This document shows, in pieces, positions 53,645 to 61,793 of a stretch of DNA of 64,000 bases (within the stretch, counting starts at the first letter, position 1; the number at the start of each line of letters is the position of its first letter). Below the pieces are notes generated by a model. That model ran no database searches and was not told the DNA's origin. It saw only the letters and a list, made by a program, of their open reading frames with translations. The position numbers and the translations under genes are program-made. Where the stretch lies: contig MWFF01000061.1 of NCBI GenBank assembly GCA_002071485.1, positions 1 through 64,000 on the forward strand, written 5' to 3'. This DNA is from Verrucomicrobia bacterium ADurb.Bin006 (GTDB taxonomy: Bacteria > Verrucomicrobiota > Verrucomicrobiia > Limisphaerales > J093).

Positions 53645-54520
53645 ATGGCTATGGGAAAGATTGTTGAACCGCGTTCGAATGCTCGACGACGGGTCTGCGC
53701 CTCCGGTTTCACGTTGATTGAACTCCTGGTCGTCATTGCCATCATTGCCATTCTGGCAGGGATGCTCCTGCCCGCTCTCGGCAAGGCGAAGTCAAAGACC
53801 CAGGGCATCCAGTGCATGAACAACCACAGGCAGCTTTGTCTGGCCTGGCGGATGTACGTCGAGGACAACAACGACGCCCTTCTGTATGCCAGCGAGGACA
53901 GTTCCAAACCCGAAACCCTCCTCTATTCGTGGGTGACGGGGACCACGGACTCGAGCCCGGCCAACCGGGTCAATTGGGATCCGGAACTCACGGTCAAGAA
54001 GAGTCCGATGTGGAAGTACTGCGGTGAGAGCCTGAACATCTGGCGCTGCCCATCCGACAAGTCGCAGTTCAATGTCAATGGCCAGATGAAGCCGCGCGTG
54101 CGCAGCATGTCCATGAACCTCTACCTGGGCGGCTGGGGCGGAACCGACGGTGGTTGGGGCGCGCAGGTGAGCAATTACAAAATCTACCGCAAGTACACCG
54201 AGTTGATCGATCCGGGTCCGACCAAGGTTTTTGTCTTTCTCGATATGCGCGAGGACAGCATCGACATGGGGAACTTCGCGGTCAACATGGCCGGTTACCC
54301 CGACCACCCCGAGCAGCACGGCTTCTGGGACCTTCCCGGCTTCTATCACAATAACGGCGGCGGATTCTCCTTCGCCGACGGCCACTCGGAACTCCGGCGC
54401 TGGAAGGATCCGCGCACCACGCCGCCACTTGTGAGAAACGGCCAGGTGCCCGATCGCATCTCGACCCCCCGAAATGCCGATGTCGCTTTTCTTCAGGACA
54501 TCGCCACTCGTCCGAAATAG
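53645..54520 (+). CDS. Prepilin-type N-terminal cleavage protein with H-X9-DG tail
   Basis: A 291-residue type II pseudopilin-like protein. The prepilin peptidase site is [20 protein letters not shown] with cleavage after the Gly near residue 21, preceded by a basic leader ([11 protein letters not shown]). The soluble part holds Cys residues and many Trp/Tyr, and ends with the H-X9-DG motif (His, NNGGGFSFA, Asp-Gly). Such proteins are present in large numbers in Verrucomicrobiota and Planctomycetota. They may form surface pseudopili or be exported with type II machinery, such as the secretin at the window end. The next gene is the giant LamG/Ig protein, with a terminator in between. Confidence 0.93.
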   Translation: MAMGKIVEPRSNARRRVCASGFTLIELLVVIAIIAILAGMLLPALGKAKSKTQGIQCMNNHRQLCLAWRMYVEDNNDALLYASEDSSKPETLLYSWVTGTTDSSPANRVNWDPELTVKKSPMWKYCGESLNIWRCPSDKSQFNVNGQMKPRVRSMSMNLYLGGWGGTDGGWGAQVSNYKIYRKYTELIDPGPTKVFVFLDMREDSIDMGNFAVNMAGYPDHPEQHGFWDLPGFYHNNGGGFSFADGHSELRRWKDPRTTPPLVRNGQVPDRISTPRNADVAFLQDIATRPK

Positions 54521-54555
54521 CCGGGCCTTCCGCAAACCGATCTCTGACGCATTTG

Positions 54556-54606
54556 CCCCGGTCGCTGGTCCAGTCGTGGATTTCAGCGGCCGGGGTTTTC
54601 GTTTGG
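54556..54606 (+). terminator. Intrinsic terminator after the prepilin gene
   Basis: A stem CCCCGGTCGCTG / CAGCGGCCGGGG with one wobble pair and a loop of about 16 bases, followed by TTTTCGTTT. It stands 36 bp after the stop, so the prepilin and LamG genes are probably separate transcripts. Confidence 0.75.
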
Positions 54607-54697
54607 CTGGAGAAACTCCTTGACAGCGGCGCAGCGGCTTCTTGAGGATCGTCGTCGTCAAGCAACCCAAAGAACACACATCGGCCGGAGACTTCTC

Positions 54698-57600
54698 ATG
54701 AGCAAACTGCGTTGCCCCCATTTGGCAGCCGCAACCGCGGCCTTTCTGATTGTTGCAGGCACAGCGCCTATCCTTCGGTCTGCCGACTACACCTCGACCG
54801 TCATGGCCCTCAACCCGGTGGGCTACTGGCATCTCGACGAGACGGTCACGGTCCCGCCGCCGCGGGTCTTCGCCAACGCCGGGTCGGTCGGCGAGGCGGG
54901 AACGGGCTATGGGGTGCTCGATTTGCTCCCTGGCGAGGAGGGCATCGTCGGTAGCGCAATTCGGATGTTCAACGCCGGTTTGAGCACCGCTGTGTGCGGA
55001 TCGAAGGTGGATGTTCCCTGGAATGCGGCCTGGAATCCCGAGGGCTCGTTCACCCTCGAGTTCTGGGCCAAGCCGGCGGCGCTGCCCGTGGGCAGCCAGA
55101 GCGACATCTGCGCGATTTCTTCGCTCGGCAACGACGCCACCTCCAGTGACCGCTCGGGCTGGATGATGTACATGGCGCCGGGCGCGAAGTGGGACTTCCG
55201 TGTGGGGGCGCTGAACAGCTACGCGATTACCGCGAAGGGCAGCGGTCTTGTGGCCAACCAGTGGCAGCATGTCGTCGCGATTTACGACGGACAGGCCAAG
55301 ACCGCCGACCTTTACGTCAACGGGGTCCGGCCTTCCGACCTGGCCGTCGTCACCACCGGCAATCCGTACCGGCCCAATCCGCTGCGCCCCCTGCGAATCG
55401 GGGGAACGGGCTTCAACGACGGCAGCCTGGGCGGGTACTCGGGCAATCGCGGTTTCGACGGATGGATCGACGAAGTCGCGTTCTACCACGGAGTGCTGAG
55501 CGCCGAGCGCGTGGCCGCCCACTATGACAAGGGGATCAACGACAAGACCGGCTATGGTGCGGCGGTGATGGCCGACAATCCGGTGGGGTACTGGAAGCTG
55601 GACGAGCCTGCTTATACGGCGCCCGACCCCGGCACATTGCCTGTCGCAGTCAATGCCGGCAGCGCCGGAGCCGCCGCCAACGGCGTCTTCTATCCCGGCA
55701 CGACCCCCGGCGTCGAGGGCCCGGCGTGTGCGGGGATGGCTGCGAGCAATAAGGCGGCCGCGCTGTCGGGCGTGGTTGGGCGAGTGGTCATTCCTGATGC
55801 GGATGCGTTGGATTTCACCGGCCAGGTCACGATCATGGCGTGGGTCAAGCCGACGTCCAAGGCCATGTTGCGCAACATTGTCACGCACGGTTCGGAGGGT
55901 GCGAGCCTCTCCCTGAAGGAAATCGTTTTGCGGATCAACCAAGGCATGTACGAGGTGGGCACACTGGAAGGCGTCGCGGTCAACACGGTCACCGCCGCTG
56001 TGCCTGATGGCGACATTGGCAATTGGGTGTTCCTGGCGGGCACTTGGGATGAGGGCAACGGCTGGAGACTCTATCGCCACGGCGAGCCGATGGCCGCCAA
56101 CTACACCGGCTTTGGGGCTGTGACTGTCAATGGCGGATGGGCCATCGGGGCACGGGGGGAAGAGCCGGGTGTGCCCTATCCCGAGGCGGACGGTCGGACT
56201 TTTCAGGGCGCCATCGATGAAGTTGCGATCTTCAACCGCGCTCTGACTCCGGCGGAGATCAAGTCGGTCTACATCGCGTCGAAGCCTCTGCCGATTATCA
56301 TCCAGGCGCCCAAGGCCCCAGCGGGCGCCGTGTACGCGGGCGATACGGTCGTCTTCGAGGTCACGGCTGAGGGAACCCCGCCGCTTGCTTATCAATGGAC
56401 CAAGGATGGTGCGGCGCTGCCGGGCAGGACCTCGCCTACGCTCACCCTCAGCAACGTGACGGCTGGGGACAGCGGCACCTACGCCGTCGAGGTGAGCAAC
56501 GCCAACGGAAAGGTGACCAGTTCGGTGAATCTGGAGGTCATGGCCACCGCGCCGGAGATCACCCGAGACCCCGCTTCGGCCATGCGATACGCCGGAGCGG
56601 CAATGCGGTTCTCGGTCGGGGTTACGGGGAGCGCCCCGCTCTCCTACCAATGGAAACTCAACGGCACACCGATTGCCGGCGCGACGAGTGCCGAGTACGT
56701 GCTGGACCCCGTGCGGGCAGACCAGGCCGGGAGCTACACATGCACCGTGAGCAATGCGTTCGGTGAAGTGACCAGTGCCGCGGCGACCTTCGCTGTCCTG
56801 CCGGCGCCCGCCGGTTATGCGGCGGAAGTGCTGGCCGACAACCCGATGGCGTACTGGCGGCTGGGCGAGACCAGCGGCGCCGTGGCCTACGATTTCTGGG
56901 GTGGACTCGATGCTCAGTACCGAGGTGTTGCGTTGGGGCAGGATGGCTTTTCCTTCCTCGATCCGGACAAGGCGGTGGGCACCAGCGCCGCGGACACGTA
57001 TGTGGGCGGCATCGATGGCGCAGTGACCGACTTCAGCGGTGCGACGGCGACATTCACTATCGAGGCGTGGGTCAAAGGGCCGCCGAACCAAGTGGACGGC
57101 GCCGGCATCATCGCCAAGGGAACGGGCGACGTTGGCATGGGGGGCGATCCGGGGACCGAGCAGTTCTGCTTGGGGATCAGCTCGGGTGTCTACACCTTCT
57201 TCGTCCGCCAGGACGGCGACTTTGCCATGGTGTCGTGTGATGCGGATGTCGGTCCTAACGGGACCTGGCAGCACCTCGTCGGCGTGTACGATGGCGAGAA
57301 CGGACTGATGTCGTTCTACGTCAACGGCGTCCCGATGGGCGGTGGAAACCCGACGCCGACCTACGGGGTCCGTCCCTCGACTCAGCCGGTCAGCCTTGGG
57401 GCCAAGCGGGGGGGTGTCGACGCCAGCCACGACCTCTACTTCATCGGGACCATCGACGAAGTGGCGATTTACAAGACGGCATTGACCGAGGATCGGGTCT
57501 GGGCGCACTTCCAGGCGCAGTACGGCACGAGCCTGGCGCCGACGATCCAGGTCCAGCCGGTGCCGGTGACCGCGTATGTGAACATGCCAGCCAAGCTGAG

Positions 57601-58744
57601 CGCAGCGGCGGCCGGGAGCCAACCGATGAGCTATCAATGGAAGAAGAACGGGGTGAATGTCGCGGGAGCAACCACGGACACCCTGAGCTTCGCCAAACTG
57701 CAACCCAGCGATGGCGGACGCTACACTCTGGTTGTCCAAAACTCGATTGGCAGCGTCACCAGCGACGAGGTTGTTCTGACCGTCCTGCCGCTCCCAACGG
57801 CGGATGTCGCGATTCCCGGCCTGGTTGCGCACTGGAAGTTCGAGAACAATCTGACCGACGACACCGGTCGGGGCAACAACGGCACGGCCAAAGCTCAGGG
57901 CACGCCGCCCCTGGCCATTTCCTATGTGGATGGCAAGATCGGAAGCAAGGCGCTGCGATACGAAACCAACATTGAAGATCCCGCCAATGTGCGATCGTGT
58001 TACGTCGAGCTGGGGGTGCGCCCGGACCTTCAGTTCGGTGCGAGCCAGGACTTCTCCGTGGTCTTCTGGGTGCAAGTGCCCTACAACTACGTCGGTGGGG
58101 ATTTGCCATTCCTCTGCAACGCCGTCAACTCCGCCAACAGTCCCGGCTACACCTTCGCTCCGTCATTCGGCCCCGGCGACACAGGGGTTCCAGGTGGTTG
58201 GGGTTGGTCGCTCTACGACAATGCCGCGGGAGGCATCAATGTCTATGGCGCCGTCGGCTCGATCAACGATGGACAATGGCATCACCTGGTCTTTTCGTTT
58301 GACCGCCAGGGGCTTGGCGTGACCTACCTCGACGGCCTGGTGGTGGATTCTCGTCTCATCACAAGCGTCGGGAGCCTCGACACGGGCAACCAAACCTGCA
58401 TCGGACAGGATCCCACAGGCCTCTATGCCGGCTTCGAGTGGCCAATCTCCTTCGCTCTACTCGACGACCTCGGCATCTTCCGGCGCGCTCTCACGCCGCT
58501 CGAAGCGACATCGATCTACGCCGCCGGCCTGAACGGGCACAGCTTCGTCAACAAGGTCGTGGAACAGCCGACTGTCGCCGTGCAGGTGCTGCAGGACGGC
58601 ACTCTGCGTTTGCAATGGGAGGGCGGAGGCGCCTTGCAGCAGGCCGATCAGGTCACGGGCGGATTCACCGACATCGCGGGCGCGACGTCGCCGCACACAG
58701 TGGCACCGGACGGCACGCAGAAGTTCTATCGCGTCAGGCTCTGA
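54698..58744 (+). CDS. Giant secreted LamG / Ig-repeat protein
   Basis: A 1348-residue exported protein. The signal peptide is MSKLRCPHLAAATAAFLIVA and following. Four LamG/concanavalin-like domains are recognisable from their start motifs: NPVGYWHLDE (about 43), NPVGYWKLDE (about 295), NPMAYWRLGE (about 718) and LVAHWKFENN (about 1045). Between them are three Ig-like domains with the Tyr-Gln-Trp core (AYQWTKDG, SYQWKLNG, SYQWKKNG) and GTYAVEVSN-type strands. The C-terminal LQWEGGGALQQADQ-FYRVRL end is a phylum-typical tail. It probably binds glycans or adheres to surfaces; no catalytic domain was seen. The start at 54698 fits the signal peptide. Confidence 0.9.
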   Translation: MSKLRCPHLAAATAAFLIVAGTAPILRSADYTSTVMALNPVGYWHLDETVTVPPPRVFANAGSVGEAGTGYGVLDLLPGEEGIVGSAIRMFNAGLSTAVCGSKVDVPWNAAWNPEGSFTLEFWAKPAALPVGSQSDICAISSLGNDATSSDRSGWMMYMAPGAKWDFRVGALNSYAITAKGSGLVANQWQHVVAIYDGQAKTADLYVNGVRPSDLAVVTTGNPYRPNPLRPLRIGGTGFNDGSLGGYSGNRGFDGWIDEVAFYHGVLSAERVAAHYDKGINDKTGYGAAVMADNPVGYWKLDEPAYTAPDPGTLPVAVNAGSAGAAANGVFYPGTTPGVEGPACAGMAASNKAAALSGVVGRVVIPDADALDFTGQVTIMAWVKPTSKAMLRNIVTHGSEGASLSLKEIVLRINQGMYEVGTLEGVAVNTVTAAVPDGDIGNWVFLAGTWDEGNGWRLYRHGEPMAANYTGFGAVTVNGGWAIGARGEEPGVPYPEADGRTFQGAIDEVAIFNRALTPAEIKSVYIASKPLPIIIQAPKAPAGAVYAGDTVVFEVTAEGTPPLAYQWTKDGAALPGRTSPTLTLSNVTAGDSGTYAVEVSNANGKVTSSVNLEVMATAPEITRDPASAMRYAGAAMRFSVGVTGSAPLSYQWKLNGTPIAGATSAEYVLDPVRADQAGSYTCTVSNAFGEVTSAAATFAVLPAPAGYAAEVLADNPMAYWRLGETSGAVAYDFWGGLDAQYRGVALGQDGFSFLDPDKAVGTSAADTYVGGIDGAVTDFSGATATFTIEAWVKGPPNQVDGAGIIAKGTGDVGMGGDPGTEQFCLGISSGVYTFFVRQDGDFAMVSCDADVGPNGTWQHLVGVYDGENGLMSFYVNGVPMGGGNPTPTYGVRPSTQPVSLGAKRGGVDASHDLYFIGTIDEVAIYKTALTEDRVWAHFQAQYGTSLAPTIQVQPVPVTAYVNMPAKLSAAAAGSQPMSYQWKKNGVNVAGATTDTLSFAKLQPSDGGRYTLVVQNSIGSVTSDEVVLTVLPLPTADVAIPGLVAHWKFENNLTDDTGRGNNGTAKAQGTPPLAISYVDGKIGSKALRYETNIEDPANVRSCYVELGVRPDLQFGASQDFSVVFWVQVPYNYVGGDLPFLCNAVNSANSPGYTFAPSFGPGDTGVPGGWGWSLYDNAAGGINVYGAVGSINDGQWHHLVFSFDRQGLGVTYLDGLVVDSRLITSVGSLDTGNQTCIGQDPTGLYAGFEWPISFALLDDLGIFRRALTPLEATSIYAAGLNGHSFVNKVVEQPTVAVQVLQDGTLRLQWEGGGALQQADQVTGGFTDIAGATSPHTVAPDGTQKFYRVRL

Positions 58745-58760
58745 TCCAACGAAGGGCTCT

Positions 58761-58826
58761 GCCGCGCCCGGTACGGCGCGGCTCGAACAGACGGCCAGGA
58801 GACGGTTCCTGGCCGTTCCTTTTTCC
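58761..58826 (+). terminator. Double hairpin terminator after the LamG/Ig gene
   Basis: A first perfect hairpin GCCGCGCC-CGGTAC-GGCGCGGC (58761-58782) is followed by a second, ACGGCCAGGA / TCCTGGCCGT (58791-58816), and then TCCTTTTTCC. The second has the full shape of an intrinsic terminator. Confidence 0.85.
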
Positions 58827-58845
58827 ATCCGACACGCCTGCCTGA

Positions 58846-58905
58846 CACGCATGTTTCACGGACGAGTGTCCGCGGCGAAGTCGAGAACTCCAGAATGCGA
58901 ATCGC
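58846..58905. repeat. Diverged family A-like sequence
   Basis: CGCATGTTTCACGG, then GAGTGTCCGCGGCGAAGTC and GAACTCC occur in the same order as in A2 and A3. Ends and TA flanks are not clear, so this may be a decayed copy. Confidence 0.35.
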
Positions 58906-58970
58906 GCGTCGGTGTCGTTCCGGCCGCAGGCGACTTTCGGATCGCTCGGGCGCTCGACTTCGGCTGGGCG

Positions 58971-59093
58971 CAGGTGCTTGCCGTTGAAGGCGTCGGTCAT
59001 GCGCCGCGCCTGCCCGGCGAACCGGGCGGCGTCGTTGGTCTTGCCGAGCAAATCTGCGTAACGTTCCATGAGATGCGGGTCAGGTTCATGAGC
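58971..59093 (-). pseudogene. Remnant of an alpha-L-rhamnosidase-like (GH78) gene
   Basis: About 40 residues (HLMERYADLLGKTNDAARFA and following, to DAFNGKHL) resemble the helical-barrel part of GH78 enzymes, where a LLGK-DAA-Y motif precedes a AFNRRF block. Nothing of the catalytic domain is left, and both sides are unrelated. It lies in the 445-bp gap between the LamG gene and the POT transporter gene. The identification is by feel from a short stretch. Confidence 0.35.
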
Positions 59094-59189
59094 GTGGCCG
59101 CCTTGAAGTTGGAACCGATTCTTGAAACAACGTCTTGCCAGCCACTCCGCACGGTCTTACGAAATGGCCGTGCGAACCTCTCTGATGCC

Positions 59190-60668
59190 ATGAATCCGGC
59201 AAGCGGCGCCCCGCCCCCGACTCGAACAGGCCATCCGCCCGGCCTGTCGGCGCTCTTTTTTACCGAGATGTGGGAGCGCTGCAGCTTCTATGGGATGCGG
59301 GCCGTGCTGATACTGTTCATGACGGCGGCGGTACAGACCGGTGGTTTGGGGATGAGCGATGCGCTTGCAGGGGCGGTCTACGGGCTTTACACCGCCAGCG
59401 TCTATTTCTCCGCCCTGCCTGGCGGTTGGGTAGCCGATCGGTTGCTTGGGGCGCAGCGGGCGGTCTGGTACGGCGGTCTTCTGATTGTCTTGGGCCAGTT
59501 CACGCTCACACTGCCGCGGACCGACACGTTCTACCTGGGATTGCTGTTCGTGGTTCTGGGCACGGGCCTTCTCAAGCCGAACGTCAGCGCGATTGTCGGG
59601 CAGCTCTATCCGGAGGGCGGGGCGCGACGCGATGCCGGCTTCACCATTTTTTACATGGGCATCAATCTGGGCGCGGCGATCGGCCCCCTGGTCTGCGGTT
59701 ACCTCGGCGAAAAGGTGAACTGGCGGCTTGGCTTCGCAGCGGCCGGTTTCGGGATGCTGGCCGGACTGATCCAGTTTCGTCTGTTGCGCGCGCGTCTGGG
59801 GGAGGCCGGCGCCGTGTTGGGGCAATCGGAGTCGAGGAAGCGTCGCGACATGGCGGTCTTGGGCGGCGGGCTGGGGATTCTGGGCCTTGTGGTTGTTATC
59901 ATCTGGAGCGGCCTCGTGTCGATCGACGCGCTCGAGGTCGCGCAGGCGACCAAATGGTTCATTCTCGGGCTGGCGGTGCTGTTCTTTGCCGGTGTGGTGT
60001 TGTTCGGTGGTTTGAGCGGTGTCGAAAAGAAGCGGGTCGGTGTCATCGCCATCCTCTTTGTCTGCTCGGCGTTGTTCTGGTGCGGTTTCGAACAGGCGGG
60101 GTCGTCATTCAACCTGTTCGCGAAGCGGCATACCGACCGCCAGTGCCTGGGATGGGTGATGCCGGCGGGCTGGTTCCAAATGGTGGGGCCGGTCTTCGTC
60201 ATCAGCCTGGCGCCGGTGGTCGCCGCCATCTGGGTCGGCCTCGCGCGGCGCGGCCTCGAGCCATCGCTTCCCGCGAAGTTTGCGTTCGGACTGGCGCTGC
60301 TGGGGGCGGGGTTCCTGGTGATGGCGTGGGGTGCGAAACGGGCTGGAACCGGTTTGGTCTGGCCCACGTGGCTGATCTCCACATACTGCATTCACACGTT
60401 GGCTGAACTGTGCGTCAGCCCGGTCGGATTAAGCTCGGTGACGAAGCTGGCGCCGGCCCGCTTGACGGGTCAGATGATGGGCGTGTGGTTTCTGGCGACA
60501 TCCCTGGGCAACCTGGTGGCGGGGTTGATCGCGGGCGAAGTCAGCGATGAGAGCACCCGCCTGATGGCGACGCGATTCATGCAAATCGCGGGCTTGACCG
60601 GCGGCCTGGCGGCGGTGTTGGCCCTGTTGACCCGCCCTGTCCAGCGGTTGATGGGAGGCGTGCGCTAG
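59190..60668 (+). CDS. POT/PTR-family proton-dependent oligopeptide transporter
   Basis: A 492-residue MFS transporter with 12-14 helices. The POT signature is seen in FFTEMWERCSFYGMRAVLILFM (ExxERFxYY-like, here ERCSFYG), GGWVADRLLGAQRAVWYGG, GTGLLKPNVSAIVGQLYPEG and FTIFYMGINLGAAIGPLVCGYLGE. Near the C-terminus, AELCVSPVGLSSVTKLAPARLTGQMMGVWFL is also typical. It imports di- and tripeptides with protons. The start at 59190 (MNPASGAPPPTRTGHPPG) fits the family; earlier codons lie in remnant sequence. The TAG stop is made by repeat A7. Confidence 0.93.
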   Translation: MNPASGAPPPTRTGHPPGLSALFFTEMWERCSFYGMRAVLILFMTAAVQTGGLGMSDALAGAVYGLYTASVYFSALPGGWVADRLLGAQRAVWYGGLLIVLGQFTLTLPRTDTFYLGLLFVVLGTGLLKPNVSAIVGQLYPEGGARRDAGFTIFYMGINLGAAIGPLVCGYLGEKVNWRLGFAAAGFGMLAGLIQFRLLRARLGEAGAVLGQSESRKRRDMAVLGGGLGILGLVVVIIWSGLVSIDALEVAQATKWFILGLAVLFFAGVVLFGGLSGVEKKRVGVIAILFVCSALFWCGFEQAGSSFNLFAKRHTDRQCLGWVMPAGWFQMVGPVFVISLAPVVAAIWVGLARRGLEPSLPAKFAFGLALLGAGFLVMAWGAKRAGTGLVWPTWLISTYCIHTLAELCVSPVGLSSVTKLAPARLTGQMMGVWFLATSLGNLVAGLIAGEVSDESTRLMATRFMQIAGLTGGLAAVLALLTRPVQRLMGGVR

Positions 60669-60736
60669 CCCGCATATTTCATGGAGTCCTGGGTCGAGAT
60701 TCAACGGTCTGCCGTGCTACTCTTACTAGGATGAGC
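60668..60736. repeat. Family A repeat, copy A7 (69 bp) filling the gap to the DUF72 gene
   Basis: It begins GCCCGCATATTTCATGG, identical to A1 over the first 14 bases. It is flanked by TA at 60666-60667 and 60737-60738. It makes the TAG stop of the POT gene and spans the entire gap to the DUF72 ATG, whose A is the right flanking TA. The right end is poorly conserved. Confidence 0.6.
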
Positions 60737-60737
60737 T

Positions 60738-61733
60738 ATGCCATTCGATCGTGATCGGATGAGCGCGCGCGCGGTCGAGTTGGCTGCGCGCGGCGTTTAC
60801 GTGGGGACATCCAGTTGGAAGTACGAGGGCTGGATCAACCAGCTCTACACCCCGGAACGGTATGCGTATCGGGGACAACTGGCACGAAGTCGATTCGATC
60901 GCAGTTGCCTTGGCGAGTATGCCCAGGTGTTCAAGACGGTCTGTGTCGACGCCGCCTACTACGCATTTCCCGGCCGCACGATCTTGCAGCGAATGGCTGA
61001 CCAGGCGCCGGAGAACTTCCTTTTCGGTTTCAAGGTCACCGACACGATCACGGTCAAGAAGTTTCCGAACCTGGCGCGATTCGGCGATCGCGCGGGCAAG
61101 GTCAACGACCAGTTCCTCGACGCGGATTTGTTTGCGAAGGCGTTTCTCGAACCGTGCGAGGCGATCCGTCCGAAGGTCGGGCTGTTGATCTTCGAGTTCT
61201 CCGGTTTCTGGCCGACGGACTACAGTCGGGGGCGGGATTTCCTGGCCGACCTTGACATGTTTCTGGGCCGTCTGCCGGGCGGGTGGCCGTACGGCGTGGA
61301 ACTGCGCAACAGCAACTGGCTGCACCGGGACTATTTCGAGTGTCTGAGCCGGCGGCGGGTTGCGCATGTGTTCAACTCCTGGGGGGCCATGCCGCCGGTC
61401 GGGGAGCAACTCTCCCTGCCCGAGAGTCGCACGCATCCCGAGCTGGTGGGCGCCCGGTTCCTCCTCAAGCCAGGGCGGCGGTACGAGGAGGCGGTGCAGT
61501 GGTTTCAGCCATACGACAAGATCAAGGAGGTGAACGAGGAAGCCCGAGTGGCGGGGGCGGCGCTGATTTCGGAAGGCGCCACCACACCGGGCCGCAAGAC
61601 GTTCATCTACGTCAACAACCGGCTCGAAGGCAACGCCCTCGAGACACTCGATGCGATGGTCGGCCTGGTGTCTATCCCATCGACTCCGCTGCAACAAGGC
61701 CCGCGGAGAAATCGGCTGTCGGCGCGCTCGTGA
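60738..61733 (+). CDS. DUF72 (YecE-like) TIM-barrel protein
   Basis: A 331-residue cytoplasmic protein. The family markers are VYVGTSSWKYEGWINQLYTPERY near the N-terminus, VFKTVCVDAAYYAFPG (usually VNtTFYglP), FLFGFKVTDTITVKK, FEFSGFWPTDYS, YGVELRNSNWLHRDYFECL and, near the C-terminus, VYVNNRLEGNAL-type. DUF72 proteins are TIM barrels of unknown function. The start codon lies directly at the end of repeat A7, so no native leader remains. Confidence 0.9.
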   Translation: MPFDRDRMSARAVELAARGVYVGTSSWKYEGWINQLYTPERYAYRGQLARSRFDRSCLGEYAQVFKTVCVDAAYYAFPGRTILQRMADQAPENFLFGFKVTDTITVKKFPNLARFGDRAGKVNDQFLDADLFAKAFLEPCEAIRPKVGLLIFEFSGFWPTDYSRGRDFLADLDMFLGRLPGGWPYGVELRNSNWLHRDYFECLSRRRVAHVFNSWGAMPPVGEQLSLPESRTHPELVGARFLLKPGRRYEEAVQWFQPYDKIKEVNEEARVAGAALISEGATTPGRKTFIYVNNRLEGNALETLDAMVGLVSIPSTPLQQGPRRNRLSARS

Positions 61734-61793
61734 AGGCGGCCTGGGCCTGTCTTTAAGCGCGCGCCGATGCGTGGCCCGGCCTGCTCGCGGGCA

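Noticed and set aside
53792..58075. Long minus-strand open frame (about 1400 residues) opposite the prepilin and LamG/Ig genes
   Set aside because: Same explanation: an antisense shadow of a GC-rich coding region. The sense proteins have a signal peptide, Ig and LamG motifs, and a terminator in the sense direction.
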